Of a DNA stretch of 64,000 nucleotides, positions 38,701 through 53,267 are shown in pieces. The notes under the pieces were generated by a model, which was given only the letters and a program-made list of their open reading frames with translations, had not been told where the DNA came from and made no database searches. Positions within the stretch are counted from its first letter, which is position 1. Each line of letters begins with the position of its first letter. Both the position numbers and the translations under genes were made by a program. This stretch comes from Nemopilema nomurai (taxonomy: Eukaryota > Cnidaria > Scyphozoa > Rhizostomeae > Rhizostomatidae): positions 62,001 to 126,000 of the forward strand of contig PEDN01001366.1 of the NCBI GenBank assembly GCA_003864495.1, in the 5' to 3' direction.

Positions 38701-40694
38701 TTGAAAGAAAAAAAATTGAAGCTGTTTTTCTTTGACATCAAACACGTATTGATAAGAAAACTTTAAACTATGTTCTTCTTAATCAACTGCCAAAAGACCT
38801 GACATGTACCACAGCAAAACTTGAAATAGATATGTAAAGAAATCTAGTATGTATATGAATAATGCCAAGGTGCAACTTTAAGGTTTAAATGATATTTTGG
38901 ATAAATGACTACCAAAGAGCTTTTCAAATAAAGAACATATACAGCTCAAACAATTTTGCAAACTCATATATAAAGTGATAATATGCTCAAAAATTTTTCA
39001 ATCTTCCATATTCAAGACGAGATCTTTCTGCACTGTAATAAATATTTTCCAGTTAGACTCTCTTTAAAATAAAAGAAAACCTTAGGTGCTTGATCCCACA
39101 ATCAGCAAATGAAAACAGAAAGTTTACCGGTTTCTGAACGACTGCGAATGTCTGTTTCGCTTGAACCTCGCTTTATCTGAGATGGTCTTGTAGTATCAGA
39201 GCCCTGCTTTTGAAGCTTTTTCAGCCTTGGTGGCCTGGAAGGTTTTGATTCATCAAAGACATCGTTTTCTTTCTCCAATGTACCATCATCAACTGAATCA
39301 GATACAGTTGCTTCTTCCTTCCTTTTGTCTGTAAACTGGCCATTATCAAAACCTGATAGAGATATAATATCAACATCGTCAGGCAAGTACGAATACTTTT
39401 TTAATTGGACTTGACCATCAAGATCATCTGCATTGCCAATATCAACATCTTTAAGCTTATATTTTGGCCCATCAGCTTCATCAAATGATGGTCCTTTATT
39501 GACCTCATCAGCAGCATGCTGTGAAGTTTTTTTCTTTGATAAACTTGGAGACACAACAAGGACCTCGGCAACCTCTCCATTCTCCTCCTTCCTTGTAGAA
39601 TACTCCACATTAACAAAGTCTTCTATCGGCAGCTTTCTAATTACATGCGTCTCTGATTTTGTTCGCCTTGTTGGCTGGGTAGCAGCAAAATGCTTTTCCA
39701 CTCTTGCTGGCTTTCTTAAACTCATTGTTCTTCGCATTCCAACAGCAAAGTTGTGAAGCCTTTGCATCACTGGATTTGGTTCAAATAAGGCAGCTTCGGA
39801 GTGCTTTTCAGAAACCTTGACATCAAACGGGTCAATAACATCATAGGCACCAAGACATTTTTCAAGGTTCCAAGCTGGAGCTGTTGTTTTCATAATTCTC
39901 TCACCAGAATCAATTGAGTCTGCTGGTGTAACAAGTGTCTTTATTTCAGCAAGTTCAGTTTTGCAGGACAAAGCCTTTGCTATATCACTATGAAGGAACA
40001 AGAATGGAGAGTTCTGTGAGCTTGAGCTTTGTGTCTCTGTTTTGGGGTGTGACATCTCCTTGCTTTTCTGTGCGTTTTCACATAAATTTGTTGCTTCATC
40101 AGCAATAATCTTATCCACATAACCATCCAAGAGCTTTTCTTCAGAACCCACACAATCATTAAGGTCAGTTACGCTTGCAGGTCCAATTTCTCCAGGACAA
40201 GATGCTACATTTTCCTCAAGACTTGCAAACTTGGGTTCATCTATTTCGTATTCAAGCACCTCCCCTACCCCTTCATCTATATGGATATTTCCACTTTCTT
40301 TTAATATTACTCTCACTCCTTCCCTTGAAGTGAAGCTGCCACCATATTGTTTCTTGATGGCTGTGTGAACAATTTCACTTTCTATGAAATCATCAGCCTC
40401 CAAGGCTGGAAGGCTTTCCTGAGAAGCACTTGGGAGTTCCTCGCCGTCTTCTTCATCTTCATCGATGGCACTCCAGTAAGATCCACTATCGGTGTCACTA
40501 TCTTCATCCCCACCGACGTCATCTTCAGTGATATCCACCAAATCATCAGCCATAAAGTCTTCTCTTCCTTCAACTTTATGTACGCCATTTTGCACAGCAA
40601 TATCCTCCTCACTTGAAGTCACCGTTTTGGTAGACAGACTGCCCTTCGCAAGGTGATATGACGAGCCTTTCCCCTCAACAACATTACTGCTCAT
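26767..40694 (-). CDS. RhoGEF (DH-PH) protein with long MORN-repeat array, ALS2-like
   Basis: Predicted guanine-nucleotide exchange factor for Rho-type GTPases, about 1,395 residues in 28 coding exons. Exons: 40694-39128, 38699-38515, 38175-38035, 37878-37802, 37687-37587, 37108-37005, 36562-36464, 36290-36222, 35804-35712, 35516-35442, 34925-34799, 34741-34718, 34434-34282, 33853-33786, 33334-33287, 32654-32561, 31999-31923, 31434-31309, 31046-30996 (end uncertain), 30782-30628, 30468-30331, 29974-29837, 29363-29315, 28598-28510, 28105-28054, 27362-27277, 27061-26942, 26847-26767. Nearly all join in phase; the 31046 exon to the 30782 exon does not. Order: acidic low-complexity N-terminus (1-522), DH (about 584-781), PH (about 813-940), 16-18 MORN repeats, tail GLFKELFGLE...ENYE. 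Alsin/ALS2CL share DH-PH-MORN but end in VPS9, absent here. The ATG at 40694 lies 20 nt inside its exon, so a 5' noncoding exon exists upstream. Confidence 0.85.
26942..33853 (-). other. MORN-repeat exons (16-18 repeats)
   Basis: Successive repeats follow the MORN pattern Y-x-G-x-(W/F)...G-x-G. Examples are NGYGVLEYGSGEVYKGQW (32654 exon), DGTGILKFPNGDKFEGSF (30468 exon), HGHGVMEFKDGSKYDGSW (29974 exon) and DGTGTLEKPNGWKYNGKW (28598 exon). Some exons carry two repeats and others one split by an intron. Exons 30468-30331 and 29974-29837 are both exactly 138 nt, both phase 0-0 and both carry two repeats, which suggests exon duplication. MORN arrays commonly bind membranes or act as elongated scaffolds. 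Confidence 0.88.
32347..32490. repeat. 45-bp minisatellite (about 3 copies) in a MORN-gene intron
   Basis: A unit beginning GGGCAAAGCATCTGCAACTT recurs at 32347, 32392 and 32437 (45-bp spacing), with a decayed start near 32483. The first two are identical. On the minus strand the unit is an open 15-codon repeat (LPGQREAKQVKVADA) inside the intron between the 32654 and 31999 exons. Confidence 0.85.
34282..35516 (-). other. PH domain exons
   Basis: Four exons (35516-35442, 34925-34799, 34741-34718, 34434-34282) encode SGRTLVHEGPVCLMN, CVLFNDLMVFASKGD, a short RWRLAPE exon and YTIYVGTRSAKRLWLQHIKN. This is the strand pattern and final tryptophan helix of a PH domain directly following a DH domain, the normal RhoGEF pairing that binds membrane lipids or modulates exchange. 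Confidence 0.8.
36222..38175 (-). other. DH (RhoGEF) domain exons
   Basis: Helix 1 reads LIAKEIYTTERSFVRGLELL (38175-38035). It is followed by VFSNAEQILEFNKGILDDVF and WSDDAMIGDIF across the 37878 and 37687 exons, then FKIFAKYCQNYD (37108 exon). The hallmark VVQRIPRYVLLLK is in 36562-36464, and DLLRKTPPSHPDYHNL in 36290-36222. Every junction closes in phase. The usual PVQR is VVQR here. The exchange surface otherwise looks typical, and more canonical than the divergent DH of alsin. Confidence 0.88.
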
Positions 40695-40710
40695 GTTTTG
40701 ATCTAGGATT

Positions 40711-43700
40711 GCTAAAATTGTTAAGTGTCAGTATACAGAAACAGATGCAAAACAACTCTCCTTCTCTAAAGTTTCAATGAGCCTTTTGATATAACTGCAT
40801 TTGACCTAGCCACGCATCATTCGCCTGCTGATAAAAAGGAAACTTCTCACGGCCATGCCCACAGGACTTGCAGCGACAGATTACGCAAAAAATGGGCCTA
40901 GCTCGCCAATAAATTATTGGCAAGGCAGCCACATTTCGAATTCGACTGACGGAGACAAAATCGAAGTTGCACTCTACTGCATCTGCACAAAATGAAGTTG
41001 AAGAGCTGCACCAGCGAGCAAGGAATTTCTGTGAAGTCCCAAATCTATTATTTGAACCGAAGATCACTTCCTGTGTTTCCATACAGAAACTGCAAAAATC
41101 AGTTGTCCCAGTCGCTCCTGCGCAGCAACGCAGTTTCAAAGGGCAGTTCCGGGAAGAGCTTCTTCGGGACAGTAAAGGAACGTTTGTTCGTTAAATCCTA
41201 GCTAAATCTAGAAGGTCGTCAATCAGATAACTAGGTTGCAGTTCATCTTTGCTGTCTGTTGCTGCTTGTTCACAGGTTAACGTTCTGTCATCGTGAAAGT
41301 TTCTAGGCGTTAAATACCTCTGTTGCAAAAATGCCCTCTTCTGATGCAGTGTACGATGTTGGCTGGCTCAGATTTTCCACGAAGAACTTTAAGAGGGCCT
41401 CGGTAGGTGCGGCCAGAAAAATGCGAGTGTGGTCAAGGGAACATAATATTACATTAGACGACTTTTTACCAGCATGATATCTGTAGCATTCTTGGCATGT
41501 TACAAATATAATCTGAAATGGAAGATCACAAAAGCCTCTTATTTGCAGAAGAGCCCCTTTCAGCAAAAAGGGGCCCACTTGGAAGATTTTAACGAAAACC
41601 ACCAGCAAATAACCTGTTTGGCTTCACAACTAAAAATATTATTCATTTAGGTTGTAAAGGTAAGAAATGCAATAAGCCCCTATTCGTTCCATCATGTTCC
41701 AATCTCATAATGCTCCATTTCAAAGAAGGATAATTATTGGAGAAATTCGGAAAAGCGCATTTTTCGCACATTCTTTCAGATGCCTTTCGTTTGAAATGGC
41801 AACTACAAAGCCCCCTGAATAAAACAACAAGAAACGTGGGTGGGTTGCTGAAGACAATACGGATTCACAAAGCCTTCATAATTTTGCAAACAGTTGGCCA
41901 TTAAGGCCCAGCATTGATTGTCTTCGAAACAGTTATTGTGGATGCCATCTATTGTTAATCAGCGCTCTTTTTTGAAGTTGTAAACATGTAAGAGACGAAA
42001 CTCAAACACATGCATATATGTATGCATGCATGTATCTATGTGTCTGTAAGTCTGTATGCATGCATGTATCTATGTGTCTGTAAGTCTGTATGTATGCCTG
42101 TGTATGTATGTTTGTTTGTATGTCTGTGTATGCATGTAGATTGGAAAGACGTGAAGAGAGGGATATTGTATCTCTTCTAGTTTGTACCGTGTTATTCACT
42201 CATCAGAATCATCAGTTACACTCTGTAACCTACTGAATGAAAATACCCAATAGCTGGTGGCAGGGGACAAAAAAGGCTTGAAATTGTGATGAAATATTTA
42301 ATTCTATGTTGTTCTAGATAGAAAAGATGATGCACCCACCCGTTTGGGCCATCACTGCCTTTGCGGGAAGCAAAGAGGCATCGAAAACTCCCGTGAAAAA
42401 CACTCTAATATGACATAAACTTTGCCTACTGTAGCTTTGCAATTTAGAAACTTTGTAGAATCCCAAACAGCCGAAATAGACGAAACGCACTTTAGACAAG
42501 TGAAAAATGATATATCGAAATCAAAACTTATACAAAGTCAGCATTTGATAACGATAGCATCAACAGCAAGTTACTGTTGTAAAAGGAGTATAAGAGCCCC
42601 GTTTGAACCATAACTACAAAGAACTTTCCCATTTTAAACATTAAATGATGCTTGCCAAGCCAGCTCAAGGGGTAATGTATACGTGGAACACCCTCCAAGC
42701 TGCTAGGGAAATGTCGTTTCGAAAACTCAAAGAGCCATGTTTTATATTTTTGTCGATTCAAAATGTCCTTTATTGTGAACGAAAACAATGGAGCTTCATC
42801 CACAGAAATGATGTCCAGATTTCTAGGAATCACTTTCTCAGAGCGAATCATCCCTTTCACAAAGAAGTCTTATCTAGCATTGAAATTTTCAAAATTCAAG
42901 GAAGACTGGATAATGTCTGGTATAATACATCACCTGCAGAAAACACCCCTAGAAGTCTAGCCTTGATTTCCTTGACTGAAATTGCCCCTTGGACCGCGTT
43001 ACAACTTCCGCTTTCGGATTCTTTGGCTTTGTCCAGCTTTCTAGGTTTCTCATGACTTTTGACGCTCTGTAGATAAGCACGCCCGTAACTGTTCATCTGT
43101 GTATCTATAAACAATTGCAATCGGCCCTATAGAACGGAATTGCAACTAATCTCTCCATTCCCTGTTATTTAGTCCAGTTCACATTGAGGCCGATTGAATT
43201 TCAGGTGAACAAATGGCTGGTGGCCGTACAGGAAATGACGGGGGGACGAAATAATTGTTACAAAGAGGATAAGTTTAAGCTGGAGTTTGCATTGAGGTAT
43301 ACTTTGCATCTGATTGCCATGATTCGCATCGTAATTATTAAATTGATTGAAACGTCGTAACCACACGTCTTGTTTGATAATTGAGTTGAGAGCAGCGATT
43401 TCGATGGCGGAATACGATGCACAATTTTTTTCCACGTGTATTACATATCACGGAGAAACTGGTTTTTCGATATTCGTGGAACAGGAGCCACTTTTGTGAA
43501 TACGACAAATGCTTACTGAATAATCTTTACAAAGGACAAGGACGTTGGAAGCGTCTAAATAGAGAGGGGGCCAGATAATAAGAAGGGGGCACATAACCAC
43601 TCTCAGGTTTTGATAAGGAAGGGGCACTTTTGGATCTCGCAGGGGCACTTTTGTATGGGCTGGGGCATGTAGCGGGGGGAGAGGCATGGCCCCACTGGGA

Positions 43701-44246
43701 GACGTTTCTTCAGGAGACCTATTTTGAATAAACGCATTGAAGAGTAAAATTCTTTTCAAGAAAGTGTAGGCACTCATTTTCTGATTTGTTCAAATTACGG
43801 TTAGAATTCTCGCCACCCTTAATGTAGTGCAGGATTGCATAAATTTCATCATTGTTTTATTCCATAGGTTTACAGAATCAAATGAAAATTCCATTTTGTT
43901 TAACTTGCTAGTTTGCATGGTGTAAAAGTCAGGTTTTATTTATCTTCCATTAAATAGCATAAACTGTAGGTATTAGCTGGTAAATGTGTAACTTAACTTG
44001 ACAAATGCAATGTCATAATTGAATGCTATTCATCAGTATCCGTTATATTTTTAATTATCTCCCCACTGCCAGACTAGACTCATTAACTGTTCAAATGTTA
44101 CCACCAAAATTTACCGTGGAGCCTCGTTATGGAAACGCGACTTTCTAGGAAAAATTAGGCAACAACTCTTCTTTGCCTTTCATATGTTTGCATCAACAAA
44201 CTACAGACGAATGTAATATATGCATCATATTAAGGGGAGAACACGG
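40711..44246. other. Intergenic stretch, no gene recognised
   Basis: Upstream of the minus-strand RhoGEF and of the plus-strand TMEM234-like gene, so it should hold both promoters and the RhoGEF 5' noncoding exon. Open frames at 40774-41139, 41303-41608, 42645-43055 and 43448-43777 have no domain I recognise. Confidence 0.5.
42005..42138. repeat. ATGT/CTGT-rich microsatellite with 34-bp duplicated unit
   Basis: A 34-bp unit starting TATGCATGCATGTATCTATG is present twice in tandem (42021-42054 and 42055-42088), flanked by imperfect TATG and TGTC tetranucleotide runs. Confidence 0.9.
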
Positions 44247-45815
44247 ATGGAACTAGAAAAATTAGGTAAGAGGTTTCTTGTCGTGTAATTTGTATTCACA
44301 TATTGTAGACAGATTGCTGATGCTTATGATGCCTGTCAAAGTGTTTTTCACTTAAGCTTTTAGAATTTAAGGGAACTATAATGCGGTTGCCTTCAGGTAT
44401 TACTTGTTCCTAGCACTACAATGTTTTTTTTAAAAAGGAAACAACGTTGAATAGTTCAAAATAGAACAAAACAAAAACAGTTCGTTGTGAATAAAAAGTG
44501 ACGACGATAGAAAGGTTACTACGAAATCTTATTTGTTTTTGACGCTTCCAGTTTTACTGAAGCCCATCTTTGACTGCAGGGAACATTGCTTGGCTTATAG
44601 CTGTTGCAATTATTTGGGGAGTGACAAATGCATTTATGAAGACTGGTGTCAAAGGCCTTGAGAAGGTAAAATCAAAAACAACAACTTTCCAAATCAAGGA
44701 GGAACTTTTCTACCTTCTTCAAAATTTCAAGGTTTGTTTCCTTTTCAATTAATCATGTTGAGCTGTTTGAAATTTATAGTCAAATTGGTCGATTGTAAAT
44801 TCCTTAGCAGTAAAAGTCAGCCTATTTAGCTATAAAAGACATTCACAAAGACAAACATGATATTTCTATTGTTTCTTCTCCATGCTTTAAGTAAAAGTTC
44901 TTTTCTAATCCTGTATTATTTCAGAAACTGATCCCAGATTGAAGGTAGTTTAAGTTCCTTTTTGGATTTCCCCACTACTCTCCCCTTTGTAGTTTTCAAA
45001 CTTCTTGCTCAGTAGCAAAGTATATAGAACTATCTCAATACGCTTTTAAGAAGTTATTTGCAAAAATGGAATATACAAGATAAATAATGATAAAATAAAT
45101 CAAGAATCAATCTCTACCAAGTTTGTTATTGAATACAAATCCCTTCTGAAAAGGGAACTGCTAATATGAATTAGATTCATTATTCATATTCAAAATCATG
45201 CTCATTTCAGTACATGACACCATTTGTTATCAACCAAGGAGGGTCAGTGCTTTTTTATTTTGCAGTTTCACGAAATGGCAAGTATTGCATTTATTCAACA
45301 GTACTTTGTGCACCCTAAGCTTGAATGTTATCTTTATACTGTTGCCTTTGAATGAGACCATCTTTAAAAGCACAATAAGTTAATGATAGTTAGAATTGAT
45401 TGGCTAAGATTTATTGTCAGCCACAAAAACAAAATCCAGTCCTTTTTAACTGGCTCTTTAAATGTAAAAATCTATTAATTTTAATAAATTCAATAACCAC
45501 AAGTCATTTTAAATTTAGATATTTCCTTTGCTGTTCCCTTGGTAAACTCACTCACACTTGTTTTCACATTGATAACTGGATATTTTCTTGGTGAGAAGCT
45601 AAGCAAAGGTGAGTCTCTACTGGTTTTGTCTATGAATAAGCATTTGATTTTGAAATCTAAATGTATTGAAAACTGATACCTTGTTTTACAATTTAAGGAT
45701 GAAAGAGGCAGCATTAAATATTTTAAAGTGGAATTTTCTTTCTCCAGAAATGGTATTTGGGATCATGCTGGTTTTAGTTGGTGTGACAATCTGCATAAGT
45801 GACAAATCTGGTTGA
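44247..45815 (+). CDS. TMEM234: TMEM234-like four-helix membrane protein
   Basis: Five exons, 44247-44265, 44580-44731, 45211-45277, 45519-45608 and 45748-45815, splice in phase to 131 residues. Visible family features are the first helix NIAWLIAVAIIWGVTNAFMK, then YMTPFVINQGGSVLFYF, then DISFAVPLVNSLTLVFTLIT with GYFLGEKLSK, and a last helix MVFGIMLVLVGVTICISDKSG. TMEM234 proteins belong to the drug/metabolite transporter-like fold; their substrate is not known. The start is the ATG at 44247 in a 19-nt exon (MELEKLG). The third intron uses a GC donor (ATG|GCAAGT at 45278), which is the only way to restore frame at SRN-D. A polyadenylation signal (AATAAA) is at 46031-46036. Confidence 0.9.
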
Positions 45816-46036
45816 CGAAGCAAATACAGGACATTAATGCATTGGTAGATGCAAAGTAACAAATAAGCTGGTCCTAGAACTTTAGACAAATTATTTCCAC
45901 CCTGTACTGCTGTAAATATTCAAGAATGATTGAATATATATCAAGCGTAAGGATCTTTATGCAGCACATTTATTGTGGGGTTACTCAGATTGTGCGTGTT
46001 CTCTGCACCTCTCATCTCAATGACATTGTAAATAAA

Positions 46037-47496
46037 GCATTTTATTTTTAGGCACTCTACTTTTAGGCACTTAAGTTACAAATTTGATTTGTCCATTCTT
46101 CAGTTAATAGCCTCTCTACAGAAAGTTGCTCTGATATATTTCTGATAAATAACTTCCATTTTCCATTTTTTTTAACAACAAATAGGAGTGAAACCAATGA
46201 AACTCAGGTGAATTAATAGACCATATCATCAAAAGTATGAAAGCTTACAACTATTACTTCCAACTGACATATCAATAAAATGCTAGTTACAAATAGAATC
46301 TAATCATTAGTTTACACATATAACGACTTAAAATTAGCAACAAAATCACTGATAAAGCTAATCTAAAAATATGTCTAGGATTCTCAAGGTACCTTGTGCA
46401 TGAAATACAAAGTAGGTGGACATGCAGGGCACAGGTTTATGTCATGCCAGCAGGGATTTATAATAAAAAAATGCATATTTGAGAAAACCAACTATCACTT
46501 TTAGATGCCATTAACCAAGCAGTTTAGAGGTGCCTAGCTATTGATCTCCCCCAAAAAACCCGTAGAGACCTCAAGAAAGTTTTAATGTATGTATGTCTTC
46601 TTCATTCCTGCACTTAACCATGGCAGAAAACACTTCAAAGCAACTTCTTGAATTTCCTAATTCAAGCTTTCATAACAAAGCAACATTACAAAAAGTTAAC
46701 AGGCTTTATGGAAAACTGAAGAGCAGCATAGGCAGCATGAGCTTAAACTGCTGTGACTAGAAACTGGATGGGGTATAACCATTTTTAAGAAGCAATATGG
46801 TGTGAAAATGAGTAGTCTCCAAAAGAGTGCTTCAATCGTGAGTTTGATGGCCTTATCTCTAATGTGAGGAATTAGGCACCCAAAAACATGCTTGTTGCAT
46901 CAGAGGTTAATCATTTGTTGAGGTCCAAATACTGCTCAGTGTGCACCCACATTGACAGATAAGATGGTGATTAAAAATACAAAAATAAACAGGATCAGCT
47001 CAAATATATGAGCACAACAACCACTCTACTTGACAATAATACATGCTGGTAGAATTGCTTGTGCCATTCATTATGGTAATAATCATAGCCAGAAACTACC
47101 AATTTTTGACCATGACAGCACAATGGTCAACACAGCTGGCACACAACAAATTTTTGACAATATATGTTCAAAACAAAGCAGTCTCTTCATTAACCAATTT
47201 GATTGCACAAGGGTTTTTGCACAATCAATTGAGATCTTTTGTTGTAGCTACAACCAAAAACCTACAAAACAGCTATGAAATCTAGCATGTAATACCCTTG
47301 ACCCAAACAATTGTTGCATGTTTCGAGATTAAAAACTTTGATCTTTGTCTTGAGTATTGGCATCACATAAAAGACCAGCTTTTTAACTGATCATTAAAAA
47401 TTAAGTACAGGCAGGATAAACTATACAGTAACTCTGTTGGTTTCAAATAATTTACCAACTGACATTCAATGAAATAAAACTTCCTGAAACAGACAG
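46037..47496. other. Convergent 3' intergenic region, no gene
   Basis: Between the 3' ends of the TMEM234-like gene and the tyrosine kinase gene. Two overlapping plus-strand frames at 47030-47285 are in different phases of the same AT-rich sequence and look random. Confidence 0.5.
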
Positions 47497-51414
<3,918 letters not shown>

Positions 51415-53267
51415 TTTGCTTCACTCACCACTAAAACTCGTAAGTGAACATCAATTTCTTTGAGCCAGGATCACATCGCTCCTTGCTTTCTGCAAGACGA
51501 GGAAACAGAATCCCTCATCGTAGTGCGCATGTCTTTCCGTCAGGTCCTCCACAGCGTCGTTGCGTAGGAGCCTTTGATGATGAATTTCCTTGGCAAATGT
51601 TCATGTAAGGAAGCAAAACCTCTATGTATGAATCTTCCGTTCAGTAAAAGTACTATTGAAATGCTACGAACAATGCTACTAAACTTTAAAATCAATATAA
51701 TCTAATTGGCAAATTCTTATCTTCACAATTATGACCAAAGGAAGAGAAGTGTTTTGAAAAAGGTACATCTAAATAATACAAAACAAAGAATTGAGATGCC
51801 AAAAGCGCTAAGGCGAAAATCCTATGAAAACGATGAAATACCAGTTATATAAATTTGGTGTTGCAATATAATTAGCGTCAGCAAAAAAAATTTCCCAAGA
51901 TAGGCAGTGAAAATCTGAAGAGGCTAGGCTACATTTTGGAATTTCGTTATGCGGATTTATCAACAAATCTTCTGTTGCTAGGCTACTTCACTGGTGTGCT
52001 TTATCGCCACCATCCACCCGTTGCCAAGGGACCAATGACCCCAGGCCATTTATAGTGAGGTTAGACCAAGCTACATCACATTGTTAAATACTCTGCTCTT
52101 ACAGCAAGATGCAAGCAGACTTTTGCTTTCTCCTTAGAGATTTAATTGTCTCATCTATGCTGTCGAATGCAGTTGAGTTTGGAAGTCACGCTATAGTCAG
52201 ACACCGAAGTGCACCAGATTTGTCCCAAAGATATACCTATCAAGAAGATACTCGCAACCCACGTTTCATTTGCATCTTATATTCGCCTTATGACTCATTT
52301 TTACGTTTCTTTCTGGACAGACATGCTCTTTGAAAAGATAACGTTATATCCATCGATTATTTAACATGAATGATGAATCAGAAATATGTGCAACATAAGT
52401 AGTTGGCTTTAAACACTCTCAACCTTTCAAATGATAGTACGAAAGGGGCATTGATTTGCACACCAGATCCTAAAATACAGCCTTAAAATTTCTGGTCAAA
52501 TAGTTTTGTAGAAAGCACTGGGTCCGAGTGTTGGTTAGAATCAACTTGTACGTTATGTTCTTAAACTTAGGTGACACTAAGATCATCTTGCAGTATTTTA
52601 AGAAAATAGAAAATATTTTCTAGCAGATAGTGAAGCTTGATTTTGTGGCCAGAAAGTTTCACTAATGACACGGCTAACTTGCAGCAGCGTTTTTAAGAAG
52701 TTGTCTGTTTTTCATTGCGAAATACGCCTATCGGTCTACGGTATTTAGAAAATGATTGGGGAATCTTCTGGCGGTAACATGCCACCGATTTTTACTTCAG
52801 TGGCGAAAAGAGAAAAACAACCTTAAGCACAGTAAAACATGGATTAAATATGGCAAGATACAGAAGCTATAAACAATATCAAATGACGTATTTTAACTAA
52901 AGAATATATTTTACTCTCAAAATGAAAAAAATTTATCACTCTACGACAAGGTATGTGGAGGACCACAAAAAATTCAAAGGGAATCAAACAGCTGCAAAAA
53001 CCTATATGCCTGTACATTGAATTATGAAACCGAGGAGACCTTTGCTTTTCATCTCTTGAATATCTTGATGTGGGGACCCTTTCTAGTTAACTTCTTCCAT
53101 TTTAGGAGAGACAAATCGCTCTGTTTAAGAAGGCATTCCTCTTATCGACGCGGATTCCCTTTCAATGAACCAAAGAAGGTTATACACGTGCCGAACCCAA
53201 ATAACGCTCTACCCTGTTCTACAAGGGTATCTTTGGGGCCTTGGGGGAGGGGTTTCCGTGCGAGTAG
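51415..53267. other. Intergenic, Src-type gene promoter side
   Basis: No gene recognised. Open frames at 52109-52333 and 53017-53397 (plus) match nothing; the second overlaps, in antisense, the terminal exon of the DLGAP-like gene. The upstream control region of the kinase gene should lie just above 51415. Confidence 0.5.

Noticed and set aside
41303..41608. Minus-strand frame with plausible-looking sequence (QECYRYHAGKKSS, SLDHTRIFLAAP)
   Set aside because: No family recognised, and a good internal 3' splice-like site splits it. Without transcript or homology support I leave it unannotated, though it is the best unassigned frame in this interval.
43448..43777. 109-codon proline-rich minus-strand frame
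   Set aside because: The proline/leucine richness reflects a G-rich low-complexity stretch near 43560-43690; no homology recognised.
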